Source of the DNA: Pseudonocardia oceani
Lineage (GTDB): Bacteria > Actinomycetota > Actinomycetes > Mycobacteriales > Pseudonocardiaceae
Length of the DNA: 64,000 nt
Direction of reading: 5' to 3'
NCBI RefSeq assembly: GCF_019263585.2
Contig: NZ_JADQDF010000001.1
Coordinates: 1,860,001-1,924,000 of the forward strand
The notes beneath the pieces were generated by a model. It did no database searches. It was not told where the DNA came from and saw only the letters and a list, made by a program, of their open reading frames with translations. Positions 7,727 to 16,847 of the stretch are shown piece after piece; within the stretch, counting starts at the first letter, position 1, and each line of letters starts with the position of its first letter. Both the position numbers and the translations under genes were made by a program.

Positions 7727-9148
7727 CTAGTCGAGGTCGCCGTGGCGCATCAGCTGCCGCCCGGCCTCGGTGATCGAGCCGGACAGCGACGGGTAGACCG
7801 AGAAGGTGTACGCCAGGTCGTCGACGGTGAGCCCGTTCTGCACGGCCAGCGCGATCGGCAGGATCAGCTCGCTCGCGACCGGCGCCACGACCACGCCGCC
7901 GACGACGACGCCGGTGGCGGGACGGCAGAACAGCTTCACGAAGCCGCGCCGCAGCCCCTGCATCTTCGCGCGGGGGTTCGTCGAGAGCGGGAGCATGATC
8001 GTCCGAGCGGGGACCTCGCCGGCGTCGATCGCCCGCTGGCTGATCCCGACGGTCGCGATCTCGGGGCGGGTGAAGACCGCCGACGCCACCGTCTTGAGCT
8101 TGATCGGCGCCACGCCCTCGCCCAGCGCGTGCCACATCGCGATCCGCCCCTGCATCGCGGCGACGGAGGCGAGCATGAGCAGGCCGGTGCAGTCGCCCGC
8201 CGCGTAGACGCCGGGGACGCTCGTGCGCGAGACGCGGTCGACGGGGATGAAGCCGCCGCGGTCGGTCTCGACGCCGACCTTCTCCAGCGCGAGGTCGGCC
8301 GTGTTCGGCACCGAGCCGACCGTCATCAGCGCGTGCGAGCCGGTGATCGTGCGCCCGTCGGCCAGGGTGACGACGACGCCGCCGCGGCCGTCGAACAGGG
8401 AGTCGTCGCGCTTCACGGAGTCGGCGCGCGCCTGGCCGAGGATCTCCACGCCGCGCTCGGCGAACACGTCCTGCAGCACGGCGGAGGCGTCGGCGTCCTC
8501 ACCGGGCAGCACCCGGTCGCGGCTGGAGACCAGCGTGACGCGCACGCCGATCTCGACGTAGGCCGACACGAACTCCGCCCCCGTGACGCCGGAGCCGATC
8601 ACGACGAGGTGCTCGGGCAGCTCGGGGAGGTCGTAGAGGTCGCGCCAGGTGAGGATGCGCTCGCCGTCGGGGCGGGCGTCGGGCAGGACGCGGGGGGTGG
8701 CACCCGTGGCGATCAGCACGACGTCGGCGGGCAGGATCTCGCGGACGCCGTCGGCCCCCCGGGCCTCGACGACGTGCGGCGCGCGGGCGGCGGGCTCGTC
8801 GGTGAAGCAGGCGGAGCCGCGGACGATCCGCACGCCCTCCCGCTCGACGCGCGCCCGCACGTCGGCCGACTGCGCCAGGGCGAGGCCCTTGACGCGGGCG
8901 TTGACGACGGGCAGGTCGACGCCCACGGAGTCGGGACCGGCCGTGAGGCCGAGCTCGGGCGCGCGGTGCAGGTCGACGCGGATGCCCGCGGAGGAGATGA
9001 AGGTCTTGGACGGGACGCAGTCGTGCAGGACGCAGGCGCCGCCCATGCCCTCCTGCTCGACGATGGTGACGTCGCTGCCGTGCTGGGCCGCCACCAGGGC
9101 CGCCTCGTAGCCGGCCGGGCCGCCGCCCATGATCACGATGCGGGTCAT
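7727..9148 (-). CDS. lpdA: NAD(P)H-quinone dehydrogenase, LpdA/Rv3303c type
   Basis: A 473-aa FAD flavoprotein of the pyridine nucleotide-disulfide oxidoreductase superfamily. The FAD site is IVIMGGGPAGYEAA at the N-terminus, the NAD(P) site is VVIGSGVTGAEF near 176-187, and the second FAD motif is YAAGDCTG near 305-312. A CVLHDC pair (Cys39, Cys44) occupies the redox-disulfide position. The C-terminal His-Glu dyad of lipoamide dehydrogenases is missing: the segment reads FSVYPSLSGSITEA. M. tuberculosis LpdA, with a similar deviation, is an NAD(P)H:quinone reductase rather than a dihydrolipoamide dehydrogenase, so this call is preferred. Position before the amidohydrolase and punA genes matches Rv3303c. 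Confidence 0.88.
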   Translation of the reverse strand: MTRIVIMGGGPAGYEAALVAAQHGSDVTIVEQEGMGGACVLHDCVPSKTFISSAGIRVDLHRAPELGLTAGPDSVGVDLPVVNARVKGLALAQSADVRARVEREGVRIVRGSACFTDEPAARAPHVVEARGADGVREILPADVVLIATGATPRVLPDARPDGERILTWRDLYDLPELPEHLVVIGSGVTGAEFVSAYVEIGVRVTLVSSRDRVLPGEDADASAVLQDVFAERGVEILGQARADSVKRDDSLFDGRGGVVVTLADGRTITGSHALMTVGSVPNTADLALEKVGVETDRGGFIPVDRVSRTSVPGVYAAGDCTGLLMLASVAAMQGRIAMWHALGEGVAPIKLKTVASAVFTRPEIATVGISQRAIDAGEVPARTIMLPLSTNPRAKMQGLRRGFVKLFCRPATGVVVGGVVVAPVASELILPIALAVQNGLTVDDLAYTFSVYPSLSGSITEAGRQLMRHGDLD

Positions 9149-9213
9149 TCGGGCCTTTCGGGGGGATCTGCGGGTCTCCCGATCACGGTACGCGCGCGGG
9201 GGAGCACTACGCT

Positions 9214-9669
9214 GTGCCGGTGCCGCTCTACGCCGCTTACGGGTCGAACATGGACCCCGCCCAGATGAAGCAGCGGGCTCCCCACTCGCCGATGGCGGGA
9301 ACGGGGTGGTTGCAGGGCTGGCGCCTGACGTTCGGCGGGTCGGACTACGCCTGGGAGGGCGCGCTGTCCACCGTCGTCGAGGCGCCGGGCGAGCAGGTGT
9401 TCGTCGTGATCTACGACGTGCCCGAGCCCGACGCCTCGCAGCTCGACCGCTGGGAGGGCGGCGAGCTCGGGATGCACAAGAAGCTGCGGCTGCGCGTGCA
9501 CACGCTGGAGGGCGACGTCCTCGCGTGGATCTACGTGCTCAACGACTACGAGGGCGGCGAGCCCAGCGCCCGCTACCTCGGCGTGCTCGCCGACGCGGCC
9601 GAGCAGGCCGGGGCCCCGGACGACTACGTGGCCGCGCTCCGCAACCGGCCCAGCAGCAAGTCCTTCTGA
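9214..9669 (+). CDS. Gamma-glutamylcyclotransferase-like protein
   Basis: A 151-codon protein with the family signature AYGSNMDP near residues 7-14 and the acidic region YDVPEPDASQLDRWEGG near 70-86, which carries the glutamate expected to act as base. Related enzymes release 5-oxoproline from gamma-glutamyl peptides or act on gamma-glutamylamines; the true substrate is unknown. Two GTG starts (9214 and 9220) are possible, six bases apart, and I keep the first. It is divergent from lpdA, with a 65-bp shared promoter region. Confidence 0.75.
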   Translation: MPVPLYAAYGSNMDPAQMKQRAPHSPMAGTGWLQGWRLTFGGSDYAWEGALSTVVEAPGEQVFVVIYDVPEPDASQLDRWEGGELGMHKKLRLRVHTLEGDVLAWIYVLNDYEGGEPSARYLGVLADAAEQAGAPDDYVAALRNRPSSKSF

Positions 9670-9784
9670 CCTGCGACTTCCCGTCCCGCGACCGGCCGCG
9701 GGATGTACCCCCCGCGTAACGCGGGCGTCACGCCGTCGGAGCAACCGCGTACTTGGCTGACCCGTCGTCGGGCGGGAGGGCCGA

Positions 9785-11155
9785 GTGCTGATCGAGTTCC
9801 GGCTGCTCGGCCCGGTCGAGGCCTGGCGCGACGGCGAGCGGGTGCGCCTGGGCGGGCGCAAGCAGCGCGCGCTGCTCGCGGCGCTGCTCGTCCGCCCCGG
9901 CCGGGTGGTGTCGCTGGACCAGCTCATCGACGACCTGTGGCCCGCCGGGCCGCCCGCCCGCGCCGCGGCGACCGTGCAGGTGTTCGTGTCCGACCTGCGC
10001 CGGGCCCTGGAGCCCGACCGCCCGCGCGGCACCCCGCCCGGCCTGCTGGTCACCGCCGCGCCGGGGTACGTCCTGCGGACCGACGCCGTCGACGCCCTCG
10101 CGTTCGCCGGCCTCGCCGCGGCCGGTCGCGCGGCACTGGACGACGAGGACGCCGGGCGGGCCGCCGACCTGCTGGCCCGCGCCGAGGCACTGTGGCGCGG
10201 CGCGGCGCTGGCGGACGTCGCGGACGAGCCGTTCGCCCGTGCCGAGGCCGCGCGGCTCGAGGAGCTGCGGCTGGGCTGCGCCGAGGACCGCGTCGACGCC
10301 GAGCTGGCGCTGGGCCGGCACACCGCGGTCGTGGCCGAGCTGGAGCAGCGCGTCGGCGCGCACCCCATGCGCGAGCGGCTGCGCGCGCAGCTGATGCTCG
10401 CCCTGCACCGCTCCGGTCGCCAGGCCGACGCGCTCGCCGTCTACGCCGCGGGCCGGCGGATCCTGCGCGACGAGCTGGGGCTGGAGCCGGGGGCGGCGCT
10501 GCGGGCGCTGCAGCAGGGGGTGCTCGTCCAGGACCCCGGGCTCGAGTGGTCGCCACGCGGTCCGGTGGTCGTCGACGCCGTGGCGGGCGGGGAGCCGTCG
10601 GACGAACCGGGGCGCGTGCTCGTCGTCGACGACAGCGGGACCAACCGGCGGCTGCTCGGCGCCGCGCTCACCGCGCTGGGCCACGAGGTGCGCGCGGCCG
10701 CCGACGGCAGGCGGGCCCTGGAGCTGCTGCGCACCGAGGACGTCGACGTCGTGCTGCTCGACGTCCTCATGCCGGTGCTCGACGGGTACGCCACCCTCGC
10801 CGCGATCAAGGCCGACGCCCGCCTGACCCACCTCCCGGTGATCATGGTGTCGACGGTGCACGAGCTGGACGGCGTCGTGCGCTGCCTCGACCTCGGCGCC
10901 ACCGACTTCCTGCCCAAGCCGTTCAGCGCCGCGGTGCTGCGCGCGCGGCTGCGCTCCTCGCTCGCGGCCAAGCGGCTGCGCGACACCGAGCGCGAGCACC
11001 TGCGCCGGGCCGAGGAGTCGGTCGGCGGCGGGACCGGGGCCGACGACGTCGCCGGGCGGCTGCTGCAGCTCACCCGCACCGTGGCGGCGCGCGAGGCCGC
11101 GCTGCGCGAGGAGATCGAGGCGCTGCGGGCCGAGCTCGGGCGGTCCGCGTCGTGA
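9785..11155 (+). CDS. SARP-type (BTAD) regulator fused to a response-regulator receiver domain
   Basis: A 456-aa protein with an unusual order. Residues 1-95 are an OmpR/SARP winged helix, residues 96-245 a bacterial transcriptional activation domain ([18 protein letters not shown] through [13 protein letters not shown]). A linker leads to a receiver domain at about 274-395 ([30 protein letters not shown] with Asp326, LPKPF with the conserved Lys). The last 55 residues form a charged coiled coil. Most SARPs lack a receiver, so this couples a SARP DNA-binding unit to phosphorelay control. The stop overlaps the next gene (GTGA), a hybrid histidine kinase that is the likely phosphodonor. GTG 9785 follows a GGGAGGG site. 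Confidence 0.88.
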   Translation: MLIEFRLLGPVEAWRDGERVRLGGRKQRALLAALLVRPGRVVSLDQLIDDLWPAGPPARAAATVQVFVSDLRRALEPDRPRGTPPGLLVTAAPGYVLRTDAVDALAFAGLAAAGRAALDDEDAGRAADLLARAEALWRGAALADVADEPFARAEAARLEELRLGCAEDRVDAELALGRHTAVVAELEQRVGAHPMRERLRAQLMLALHRSGRQADALAVYAAGRRILRDELGLEPGAALRALQQGVLVQDPGLEWSPRGPVVVDAVAGGEPSDEPGRVLVVDDSGTNRRLLGAALTALGHEVRAAADGRRALELLRTEDVDVVLLDVLMPVLDGYATLAAIKADARLTHLPVIMVSTVHELDGVVRCLDLGATDFLPKPFSAAVLRARLRSSLAAKRLRDTEREHLRRAEESVGGGTGADDVAGRLLQLTRTVAAREAALREEIEALRAELGRSAS

Positions 11156-13941
11156 CCACGGGGACGTCGCTGCGCCGGCTCGTGCAGGTCGGGATCGGCA
11201 CCGGGTTCGCCCTGCTCACCGTGCTGCTCCTGCTGAGCCTGGCCGCCGAGCGCAGCACCCACGACTCGGCCGACGCGGAGGCCCGGCGGGCGACGTCGCT
11301 GCGGCTGGCCGACGAGCTGCGCCAGACCTCCGACGACCTGACCCGGATGGCGCGCAGCTACGTCGCCACCGGCGAGCCGCGCTACCGGATCTGGTTCGAG
11401 GAGATCCTGGCCATCCGCGCCGGCACCGCGCCCCGGCCCGTCGCCTACGACCAGATCTACTGGGACGTCGTCAGCGACACGGGGGTGCGCCCCACGCCCT
11501 TCGGGCCGCCGGAGGACTTCGCGGCGGTCGCCGCGCGGGCCGGGTTCGAGCCCGGGGAGCTGCGGCTGCTGGCCGTCGCCCGGGAGCGCTCGGACGCGCT
11601 GGCGCGGATCGAGCAGCGGGCGTTCGCGCTGATCGGGCAACCCGACCGCGCCACCGCGCTGCTGTACGGGGAGGACTACCTGCGGGCGAAGGCGCAGATC
11701 ATGGAGCCGATCGGGCAGGTGTTCGCCATCGTCGACGCCCGCACCGCGCGCGAGACCGCGCAGGGCGTGCAGCAGGCGCGGACGTGGTCGGCGGCGGCCG
11801 TGGCGGTCGCGCTGCTGCTGCTCACCGGCATGACCGTGTTCGCCGCGAACACCCGCCGCGCCGTCATCCGGCCGGTGCTCGACCTCGACGAGGCCACCGC
11901 CCGGATCGCCGAGGGCGACCACGACGTGCGCGCCCCGGTGGCCGGCGTCGGGGAGATCGCGGCGCTGGCCGCGCGCTTCAACGGGATGGCCGAGCGGGTG
12001 CGCTCGCGCACGGCCGAGCTGGAGCTGCTGCACCGCGTGGCCGCCACCGCGCACCAGGCCGTCGACCTGCCGGCGGCCACGCGGGAGGTGCTCGACCTCG
12101 TCTGCGCGCACACGGGCTGGAAGGTCAGCCACGTGTACTGGCGCGAGGGCGCGGAGCTCGTGCCGTCGGCGATCTGGCGCGGGGGCTCGCCCGCGTTCCG
12201 CTCGGCCACCGAGGACCTGCCGCCGACCAGCGGCGTCGGGCTCGCGGGGCGGGTGCTGGCCACCGGCGCGCCGGTGTGGATCCGCGACGTGCTGCGCGAC
12301 CCCGACTTCCCGCGGCGCGCCGCCGCCCCCGACCTCGGCGCCGGGCTGGCGTTCCCCGTGCTCGCGGGCGGCGAGGTCGTCGCGGTGCTGGAGTTCTTCT
12401 CCTCGGCCCCCGCCGAGCCCGACGACGCCCTGCTCGCGCTCCTGGCCGACGTCGGGCGCCAGCTCGGACGGGTCGTCGACCGGGTGCGCGCCGCCGACGC
12501 CCTGCGCGCCGCCGCCGCGTCCGCCGAGAGCGCGAACACCGCGAAGAGCGCGTTCCTCGCCACGATGAGCCACGAGATCCGCACGCCGATGAACGCGGTG
12601 ATCGGGATGTCGGGGCTGCTCCTGGACACCGAGCTCGACGCCGAGCAGCGCCGGTTCGCCGGGATCGTCCGCGACAGCGCCGGGTCCCTGCTGCTGCTCA
12701 TCAACGACATCCTCGACTTCTCCAAGATCGAGGCCGGGCGGCTCGACCTGGAGCGGGCGCCGTTCCACGTCGCGGGATGCGTGCGGGGCGCGCTGGACCT
12801 CGTCGCGACCGACGCGGCGCAGCGCGGTGTCGCGCTGCGCTGCACGGTCGCGCCGGACGCGCCCGAGGCGCTCGTCGGGGACGTCACGCGGGTGCGGCAG
12901 GTGCTGGTGAACCTGCTGGCCAACGCCGTGAAGTTCACCGAGCGGGGCGAGGTGGAGGTGTCGGTGCGGGCCGACGCGCTGGCCGACGGCACGCACGAGT
13001 GGCGCCTCGCCGTCCGCGACACCGGGATCGGCATCCCGCCCGAGCGGCTCGACACGGTCTTCGAGTCGTTCACGCAGGCCGACGTCTCCACCGCCCGGCG
13101 CTTCGGCGGCACCGGGCTGGGCCTGGCCATCTGCCGGCGGCTCGTCGACCTGATGGGCGGCACGATCGCGGCCGTCAGCGAGGTGGGGGTGGGCACGACC
13201 GTCACCGTGGTGCTGCCGGCCGAGGGCGGGGTGGCGGTCGAACAGGTGCCCGAACCCGCCGTCGAGGAGGTCGGGGGGCCGCTGCGGATCCTCGTCGCCG
13301 AGGATCACCCGGTGAACCAGCGGCTCGTGCTGCTCCAGCTCGCGAGGCTCGGGCAGCGCGCCGACGTCGTCAGCGACGGGGCGGAGGCGGTGGCCGCGGT
13401 GCAGCGGCGGGAATACGACGTCGTGCTGATGGACGTGCGGATGCCCGACGTCGACGGCGTCACGGCGGCCCGGCGGATCCGCGCGCTGCTGGGCGCGCGG
13501 GGGCCGCGCATCGTCGCGGTCACCGCCGACGCCTCCCCCGGCGACCGCGACGCCTGCCTCGCGGCAGGCATGGACGACCACCTGACCAAGCCGCTGCAGC
13601 CCGCCGAGCTGGCGCGGGCCCTGCGCGGGTGCGCGCCGCCGGTGCTCGACCGGGCGGCCCTCGCCGCGCTGCGCGAGCTGGTCGGCGACGACCCGGTCGC
13701 CCTCTCGGGCCTGGTCGACGACTTCCTCGACGAGGCCCCTCCCCTGCTCGACGCCCTGCGCGGCGACGACCCGGCCGACGCCCGACGGGCGGCGCACACC
13801 CTCGGAGCGCTCGGCGCGACGTTCGGGGCCACGGCGATGGCCGAGCTGTGCCGCCGCGACGGGGCGCCCACCGAGATCGGCTCGGAGCTGCGGCGCGTCG
13901 CGCTCGCCCTGCGGCGCGGCGATCACTTGGCCGGTGCTTAG
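11152..13941 (+). CDS. Hybrid sensor histidine kinase with GAF, receiver and HPt domains
   Basis: A 929-aa membrane kinase. TM1 is at about 14-32 and TM2 at about 222-242, flanking an extracytoplasmic helical sensor. A HAMP region (about 243-295) and a GAF domain (about 300-440) follow. HisKA has [10 protein letters not shown] with phospho-His474. The ATPase domain shows [11 protein letters not shown] (N box), DTGIGI and [10 protein letters not shown] receiver has [12 protein letters not shown] with Asp761. The C-terminal HPt has [13 protein letters not shown] with His882. The start overlaps the SARP-receiver stop, and an NCS1 permease begins 75 bp later. This is a complete phosphorelay in one chain, with the SARP fusion as probable final acceptor. 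The signal is unknown; the adjacent permease suggests a nucleobase or related compound. Confidence 0.92.
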   Translation: MTTGTSLRRLVQVGIGTGFALLTVLLLLSLAAERSTHDSADAEARRATSLRLADELRQTSDDLTRMARSYVATGEPRYRIWFEEILAIRAGTAPRPVAYDQIYWDVVSDTGVRPTPFGPPEDFAAVAARAGFEPGELRLLAVARERSDALARIEQRAFALIGQPDRATALLYGEDYLRAKAQIMEPIGQVFAIVDARTARETAQGVQQARTWSAAAVAVALLLLTGMTVFAANTRRAVIRPVLDLDEATARIAEGDHDVRAPVAGVGEIAALAARFNGMAERVRSRTAELELLHRVAATAHQAVDLPAATREVLDLVCAHTGWKVSHVYWREGAELVPSAIWRGGSPAFRSATEDLPPTSGVGLAGRVLATGAPVWIRDVLRDPDFPRRAAAPDLGAGLAFPVLAGGEVVAVLEFFSSAPAEPDDALLALLADVGRQLGRVVDRVRAADALRAAAASAESANTAKSAFLATMSHEIRTPMNAVIGMSGLLLDTELDAEQRRFAGIVRDSAGSLLLLINDILDFSKIEAGRLDLERAPFHVAGCVRGALDLVATDAAQRGVALRCTVAPDAPEALVGDVTRVRQVLVNLLANAVKFTERGEVEVSVRADALADGTHEWRLAVRDTGIGIPPERLDTVFESFTQADVSTARRFGGTGLGLAICRRLVDLMGGTIAAVSEVGVGTTVTVVLPAEGGVAVEQVPEPAVEEVGGPLRILVAEDHPVNQRLVLLQLARLGQRADVVSDGAEAVAAVQRREYDVVLMDVRMPDVDGVTAARRIRALLGARGPRIVAVTADASPGDRDACLAAGMDDHLTKPLQPAELARALRGCAPPVLDRAALAALRELVGDDPVALSGLVDDFLDEAPPLLDALRGDDPADARRAAHTLGALGATFGATAMAELCRRDGAPTEIGSELRRVALALRRGDHLAGA

Positions 13942-13961
13942 CGCTCCCCTGTTCCCTTCCG

Positions 13962-14001
13962 GGCACGGGGTCGACGCCGCCCCCGGACCACCACCGTGCC
14001 C
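13962..14001 (+). promoter_or_regulatory. Hairpin in the kinase-permease gap
   Basis: GGGCACGG and CCGTGCCC pair across a 24-base loop just before the GGAGG ribosome binding site of the permease gene. It could partly terminate or attenuate readthrough. The loop is long, so support is modest. Confidence 0.3.
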
Positions 14002-14016
14002 CCGGAGGCGTGAGCG

Positions 14017-15690
14017 ATGAGCATCGAAGAGACGACCGTGACGACGACCGGCGCGGCCCCGCCGACGGCTGCGACGAACGAGACGCTGGAGGACTACACC
14101 CTCCGGTACGCGCCGAGCACCTACCGGAAGTGGACGCCCGGCGTCGTCGCGACGACCGCGCTCGGCGGCATCGCCTACCTCGCCGACTTCGCCATCGGCG
14201 GCAGCATCGGCCTCACCTACGGCACCGGGAACGCGCTCATCGCGATCCTCGTCGGCGTCGTCGTCATCTTCACGACCGGGCTGCCGCTGGCCTACTACGG
14301 CGCCCGGTACAACATCGACCTCGACCTCGTCAGCCGCGGCTCCGGCTTCGGCTACTACGGCTCGGTGCTCACCAACGTCATCTTCGCGACGTTCACGTTC
14401 ATCTTCTTCGCCCTCGAGGGCTCGATCATGGCGCAGGGCCTGCTGCTGGGGCTGGGGATCCCGCTCTGGCTCGGCTACCTGCTCTCGACGCTGATCATCA
14501 TCCCGATCGTGATCTTCGGGATGTCCGCGCTCAGCACGATGCAGGTGTGGACGACGCCGCTGTGGCTCGTCCTCATGGTCGGCCCGTTCGTCTACCTGGT
14601 GATCGCCGACCCGGCGTCGGTGGGCACGTGGTTGGCCTACGAGGGCAGCGAGGGCGGCGGGATCAGCCTCACCGCGATCGGGCTGGGCGCCGGCGTCGCG
14701 CTGTCGCTGATGGCGCAGATCGGCGAGCAGGTCGACTACCTGCGCTTCATGCCCGCGAAGACCGAAGCGAACAAGCGCGCCTGGTGGACCGCCGTCGTCG
14801 CGGCCGGGCCGGGCTGGGTGCTGCTGGGCGGGCTCAAGCAGGCCGCGGGCGCGTTCCTGGCCGTGTACATCGTCGGGCAGCTCGGCGAGGTGGCGGCCGT
14901 CGAGCCGGTGCAGCAGTTCAACGCGACCTTCTCCGAGATCGTCCCCGGGTGGCTGGCCGTGCTGCTCGCCGTCGTCCTCGTGGTGATCAGCCAGATCAAG
15001 ATCAACGCGACGAACGCCTACTCGGGCTCGCTGGCCTGGACCAACTCGTTCACCCGCGTCACCAAGCGCTACCCGCGCCGGATCGTGTTCGTCTTCGTCA
15101 ACCTGGCGTTCGCGCTGGTGCTCATGGAGGCGAACATGTTCGCCTCGCTGAACTACCTGCTCGGCTTCTACGCCAACTGCGCCATCGCCTGGGTCACGAC
15201 GGTGGCCGCGGACATCGCGATCAACAAGTACCTGCTGGGGATCTCGCCGAAGGAGCCGGAGTTCCGCCGGGCCTACCTGTACGCGGTCAACCCGGTCGGC
15301 GTCGGCTCGTTCCTGGTGGCGACGGGCGTGTCGTTCGCGGCGTTCTTCGGGGCGTTCGGCGACGGGGCGCGCGCGTGGTCGCCGTTCCTGGCCCTCGGGC
15401 TCGCGATCGTGCTCACCCCGCTGCTGGCCGTGGCGACGAAGGGGAAGTACTACCTCAAGCGCCCCGACCTGCAGCCCGAGCCCCGGTTCACCGCCGACGG
15501 CACGCCCGCGACGACGACCCTGGACTGCGCCGTCTGCGGCCTGACCTACGAGCGTCCCGACATGGTCGACTGCAGCTTCCACAGCGCCCGCCTCTGCTCG
15601 CTGTGCTGCACGACGGACAAGGCGTGCGGGACGGTGTGCCAGGAGAGCACGACGTTCCTGGGCCTCCCGGTGGGAGCCCCCCACCCCTGA
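14017..15690 (+). CDS. NCS1-type permease with a cysteine-rich C-terminal domain
   Basis: A 557-aa transporter related to the purine/cytosine/allantoin permease (NCS1) family, with about twelve hydrophobic segments between residues 45 and 485. The conserved RGSGFGYYGS near 108-117 and QIGEQVDYLRFMP near 235-247 fit this family. The last 60 residues are unusual: CAVC, CSFH and CSLCCTTDKACGTVC contain eight cysteines plus a histidine, looking like a zinc or Fe-S binding knot on the cytoplasmic side. It follows the phosphorelay genes and may be their target or co-sensor. Substrate is not determined; a purine, pyrimidine or hydantoin is likely from the family. The cysteine tail could regulate transport by metal or redox state (inference). 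Confidence 0.82.
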   Translation: MSIEETTVTTTGAAPPTAATNETLEDYTLRYAPSTYRKWTPGVVATTALGGIAYLADFAIGGSIGLTYGTGNALIAILVGVVVIFTTGLPLAYYGARYNIDLDLVSRGSGFGYYGSVLTNVIFATFTFIFFALEGSIMAQGLLLGLGIPLWLGYLLSTLIIIPIVIFGMSALSTMQVWTTPLWLVLMVGPFVYLVIADPASVGTWLAYEGSEGGGISLTAIGLGAGVALSLMAQIGEQVDYLRFMPAKTEANKRAWWTAVVAAGPGWVLLGGLKQAAGAFLAVYIVGQLGEVAAVEPVQQFNATFSEIVPGWLAVLLAVVLVVISQIKINATNAYSGSLAWTNSFTRVTKRYPRRIVFVFVNLAFALVLMEANMFASLNYLLGFYANCAIAWVTTVAADIAINKYLLGISPKEPEFRRAYLYAVNPVGVGSFLVATGVSFAAFFGAFGDGARAWSPFLALGLAIVLTPLLAVATKGKYYLKRPDLQPEPRFTADGTPATTTLDCAVCGLTYERPDMVDCSFHSARLCSLCCTTDKACGTVCQESTTFLGLPVGAPHP

Positions 15691-15704
15691 CCGCCGCCCC
15701 CTCC

Positions 15705-15740
15705 CCCGCGAGTCGGGGTCTCGTTGCGAGCGTGTCGGGG
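15705..15740 (+). repeat. 36-bp inverted repeat, left arm
   Basis: This arm matches the reverse complement of 16797-16832 at 34 of 36 positions. It lies 3 bp beyond the end of the AbiEi/DUF559 gene and 14 bp after the permease stop. The core GCGAGTCGGGGTCTCGT belongs to a repeat also seen near 2341 and 35529. Confidence 0.85.
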
Positions 15741-15742
15741 TG

Positions 15743-16711
15743 TCAGGTCCGGGCACGACGCGGCTCCCGGTGCTTCCTGCCCTGCAGGACGCCGGGAGTC
15801 CGTCTGCGCACGTCCGTCCCCCGTCGCAGAAACGCCTCCTCGAGCTCCCGCTCGTGGCGCCCCGGGTCGCGCAGGTCCTCGACCCGGATCTCGACGACGA
15901 TCCAGCCCCGCCTGCACAGGTCCTCGACGCGCGCCCGATCGGCCTCGTCCCGACCGGAGTGGGCGGCGTACCCGTGGTACTCCAGCGCGATGCGGAGATC
16001 CGGCCACGCCAGGTCGAGCCGGTGGACCTCCCGGCCGTCGGGCCCCAGGACGCTCCAGTTCACCTCGGGGACGGGGAACCCGGCGTCGACGATCCGCCAG
16101 AGCACCCAGCTCTCCGCCGGGGACTCGGCCCGTCCGGTGGCCAGGCCCAGCAGACGGGCGCCGCGACGGGTGCCGCGCGGGTCGGGTCGACGCGCGATCC
16201 GGTCGGCCACCGCCGCGCGGAACTGCTCCCGCCGCTCCGGGTCCAGCATGCGCAGCGCCTCGTCGGCGACGGCCAGTGCGTCGGGCGTGCCGGACACGCA
16301 GAGCAGGTCGCCGACGACGCGCTCCAGCGCGAGCACCGGGATCCCGTCGACCTCCGTCCGGTCGACGTCCGGCACCCGGCCGCTGTGCACGACCAGACCC
16401 GCCCGCGACCGGAGCCAGTGCCCGTAGGGGGCGACGAGGTGGACCGGCGTCGGGTCGACGGCGCGGCACCCGTGCAGGTGCGCCGCCGTCGGGCCGGCGA
16501 CCACCGCCTCGTCGCCGGCCAGCTCTGTGGCCGCGGAGATCAGCGTCAGGGGGTCCGACGCCCGGGACGCCTCGACGTAGACCCCCGACCAGGGCGCGAG
16601 CCACTCACCGGCCTCCATCGCCGTCCTGACCCGGTAGGGGCCGAGGGCGGCCGCGGCGGCGGAGCGGGTGAACGCGCCGTGGCGTGCGAGGGCGTGCGTC
16701 GTGTCGGGCAT
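15743..16711 (-). CDS. AbiEi-type / DUF559 (PD-(D/E)XK-like) protein
   Basis: A 322-aa protein with two parts. The N-terminus (ARHGAFTRSAAAAALG, then SGVYVEAS) resembles the winged-helix domain of AbiEi-type type IV antitoxins. The C-terminus (about 220-310) resembles DUF559 and Vsr-like nuclease folds: LDLAWPDLRIALEYHG and GWIVVEIRVEDL carry the D...E-x-x pattern. Such genes are abundant and variable in actinobacteria; the function is unknown and no AbiEii toxin gene is adjacent. I prefer ATG 16711; a GTG at 16756 is an alternative. The gene is framed by 36-bp inverted repeats and splits the permease from the amidohydrolase, which suggests acquisition as a unit. Confidence 0.65.
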   Translation of the reverse strand: MPDTTHALARHGAFTRSAAAAALGPYRVRTAMEAGEWLAPWSGVYVEASRASDPLTLISAATELAGDEAVVAGPTAAHLHGCRAVDPTPVHLVAPYGHWLRSRAGLVVHSGRVPDVDRTEVDGIPVLALERVVGDLLCVSGTPDALAVADEALRMLDPERREQFRAAVADRIARRPDPRGTRRGARLLGLATGRAESPAESWVLWRIVDAGFPVPEVNWSVLGPDGREVHRLDLAWPDLRIALEYHGYAAHSGRDEADRARVEDLCRRGWIVVEIRVEDLRDPGRHERELEEAFLRRGTDVRRRTPGVLQGRKHREPRRART

Positions 16712-16796
16712 GCCGGCCACGATGACCGCCCGCGGGTCATCGTGACCGGCGACCACCGTTCCTGTGGACGGTCACCGGCCGATGTGGACAACGAGG

Positions 16797-16832
16797 CCCC
16801 GACACGGTCGCAACGAGAGCCCGACTCGCGGG
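16797..16832 (+). repeat. 36-bp inverted repeat, right arm
   Basis: Reverse complement of 15705-15740 with two mismatches. It lies 86 bp before the AbiEi/DUF559 start and 15 bp before the end of the amidohydrolase gene, so it may also serve as part of that gene's terminator region. Confidence 0.85.
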
Positions 16833-16847
16833 CTTTCCGCGAGGCCC

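Noticed and set aside
10441..15756. A 1771-codon minus-strand open frame, and a 1547-codon plus-strand alternative frame at 11784-16427
   Set aside because: Both cover the SARP, kinase and permease genes in wrong frames and give low-complexity Arg/Ala/Gly translations. Long spurious frames are normal at this GC content.
16712..16756. GTG at 16756 as start of the AbiEi/DUF559 gene
   Set aside because: Possible but it adds 15 residues not typical of the winged-helix start; ATG 16711 is preferred.
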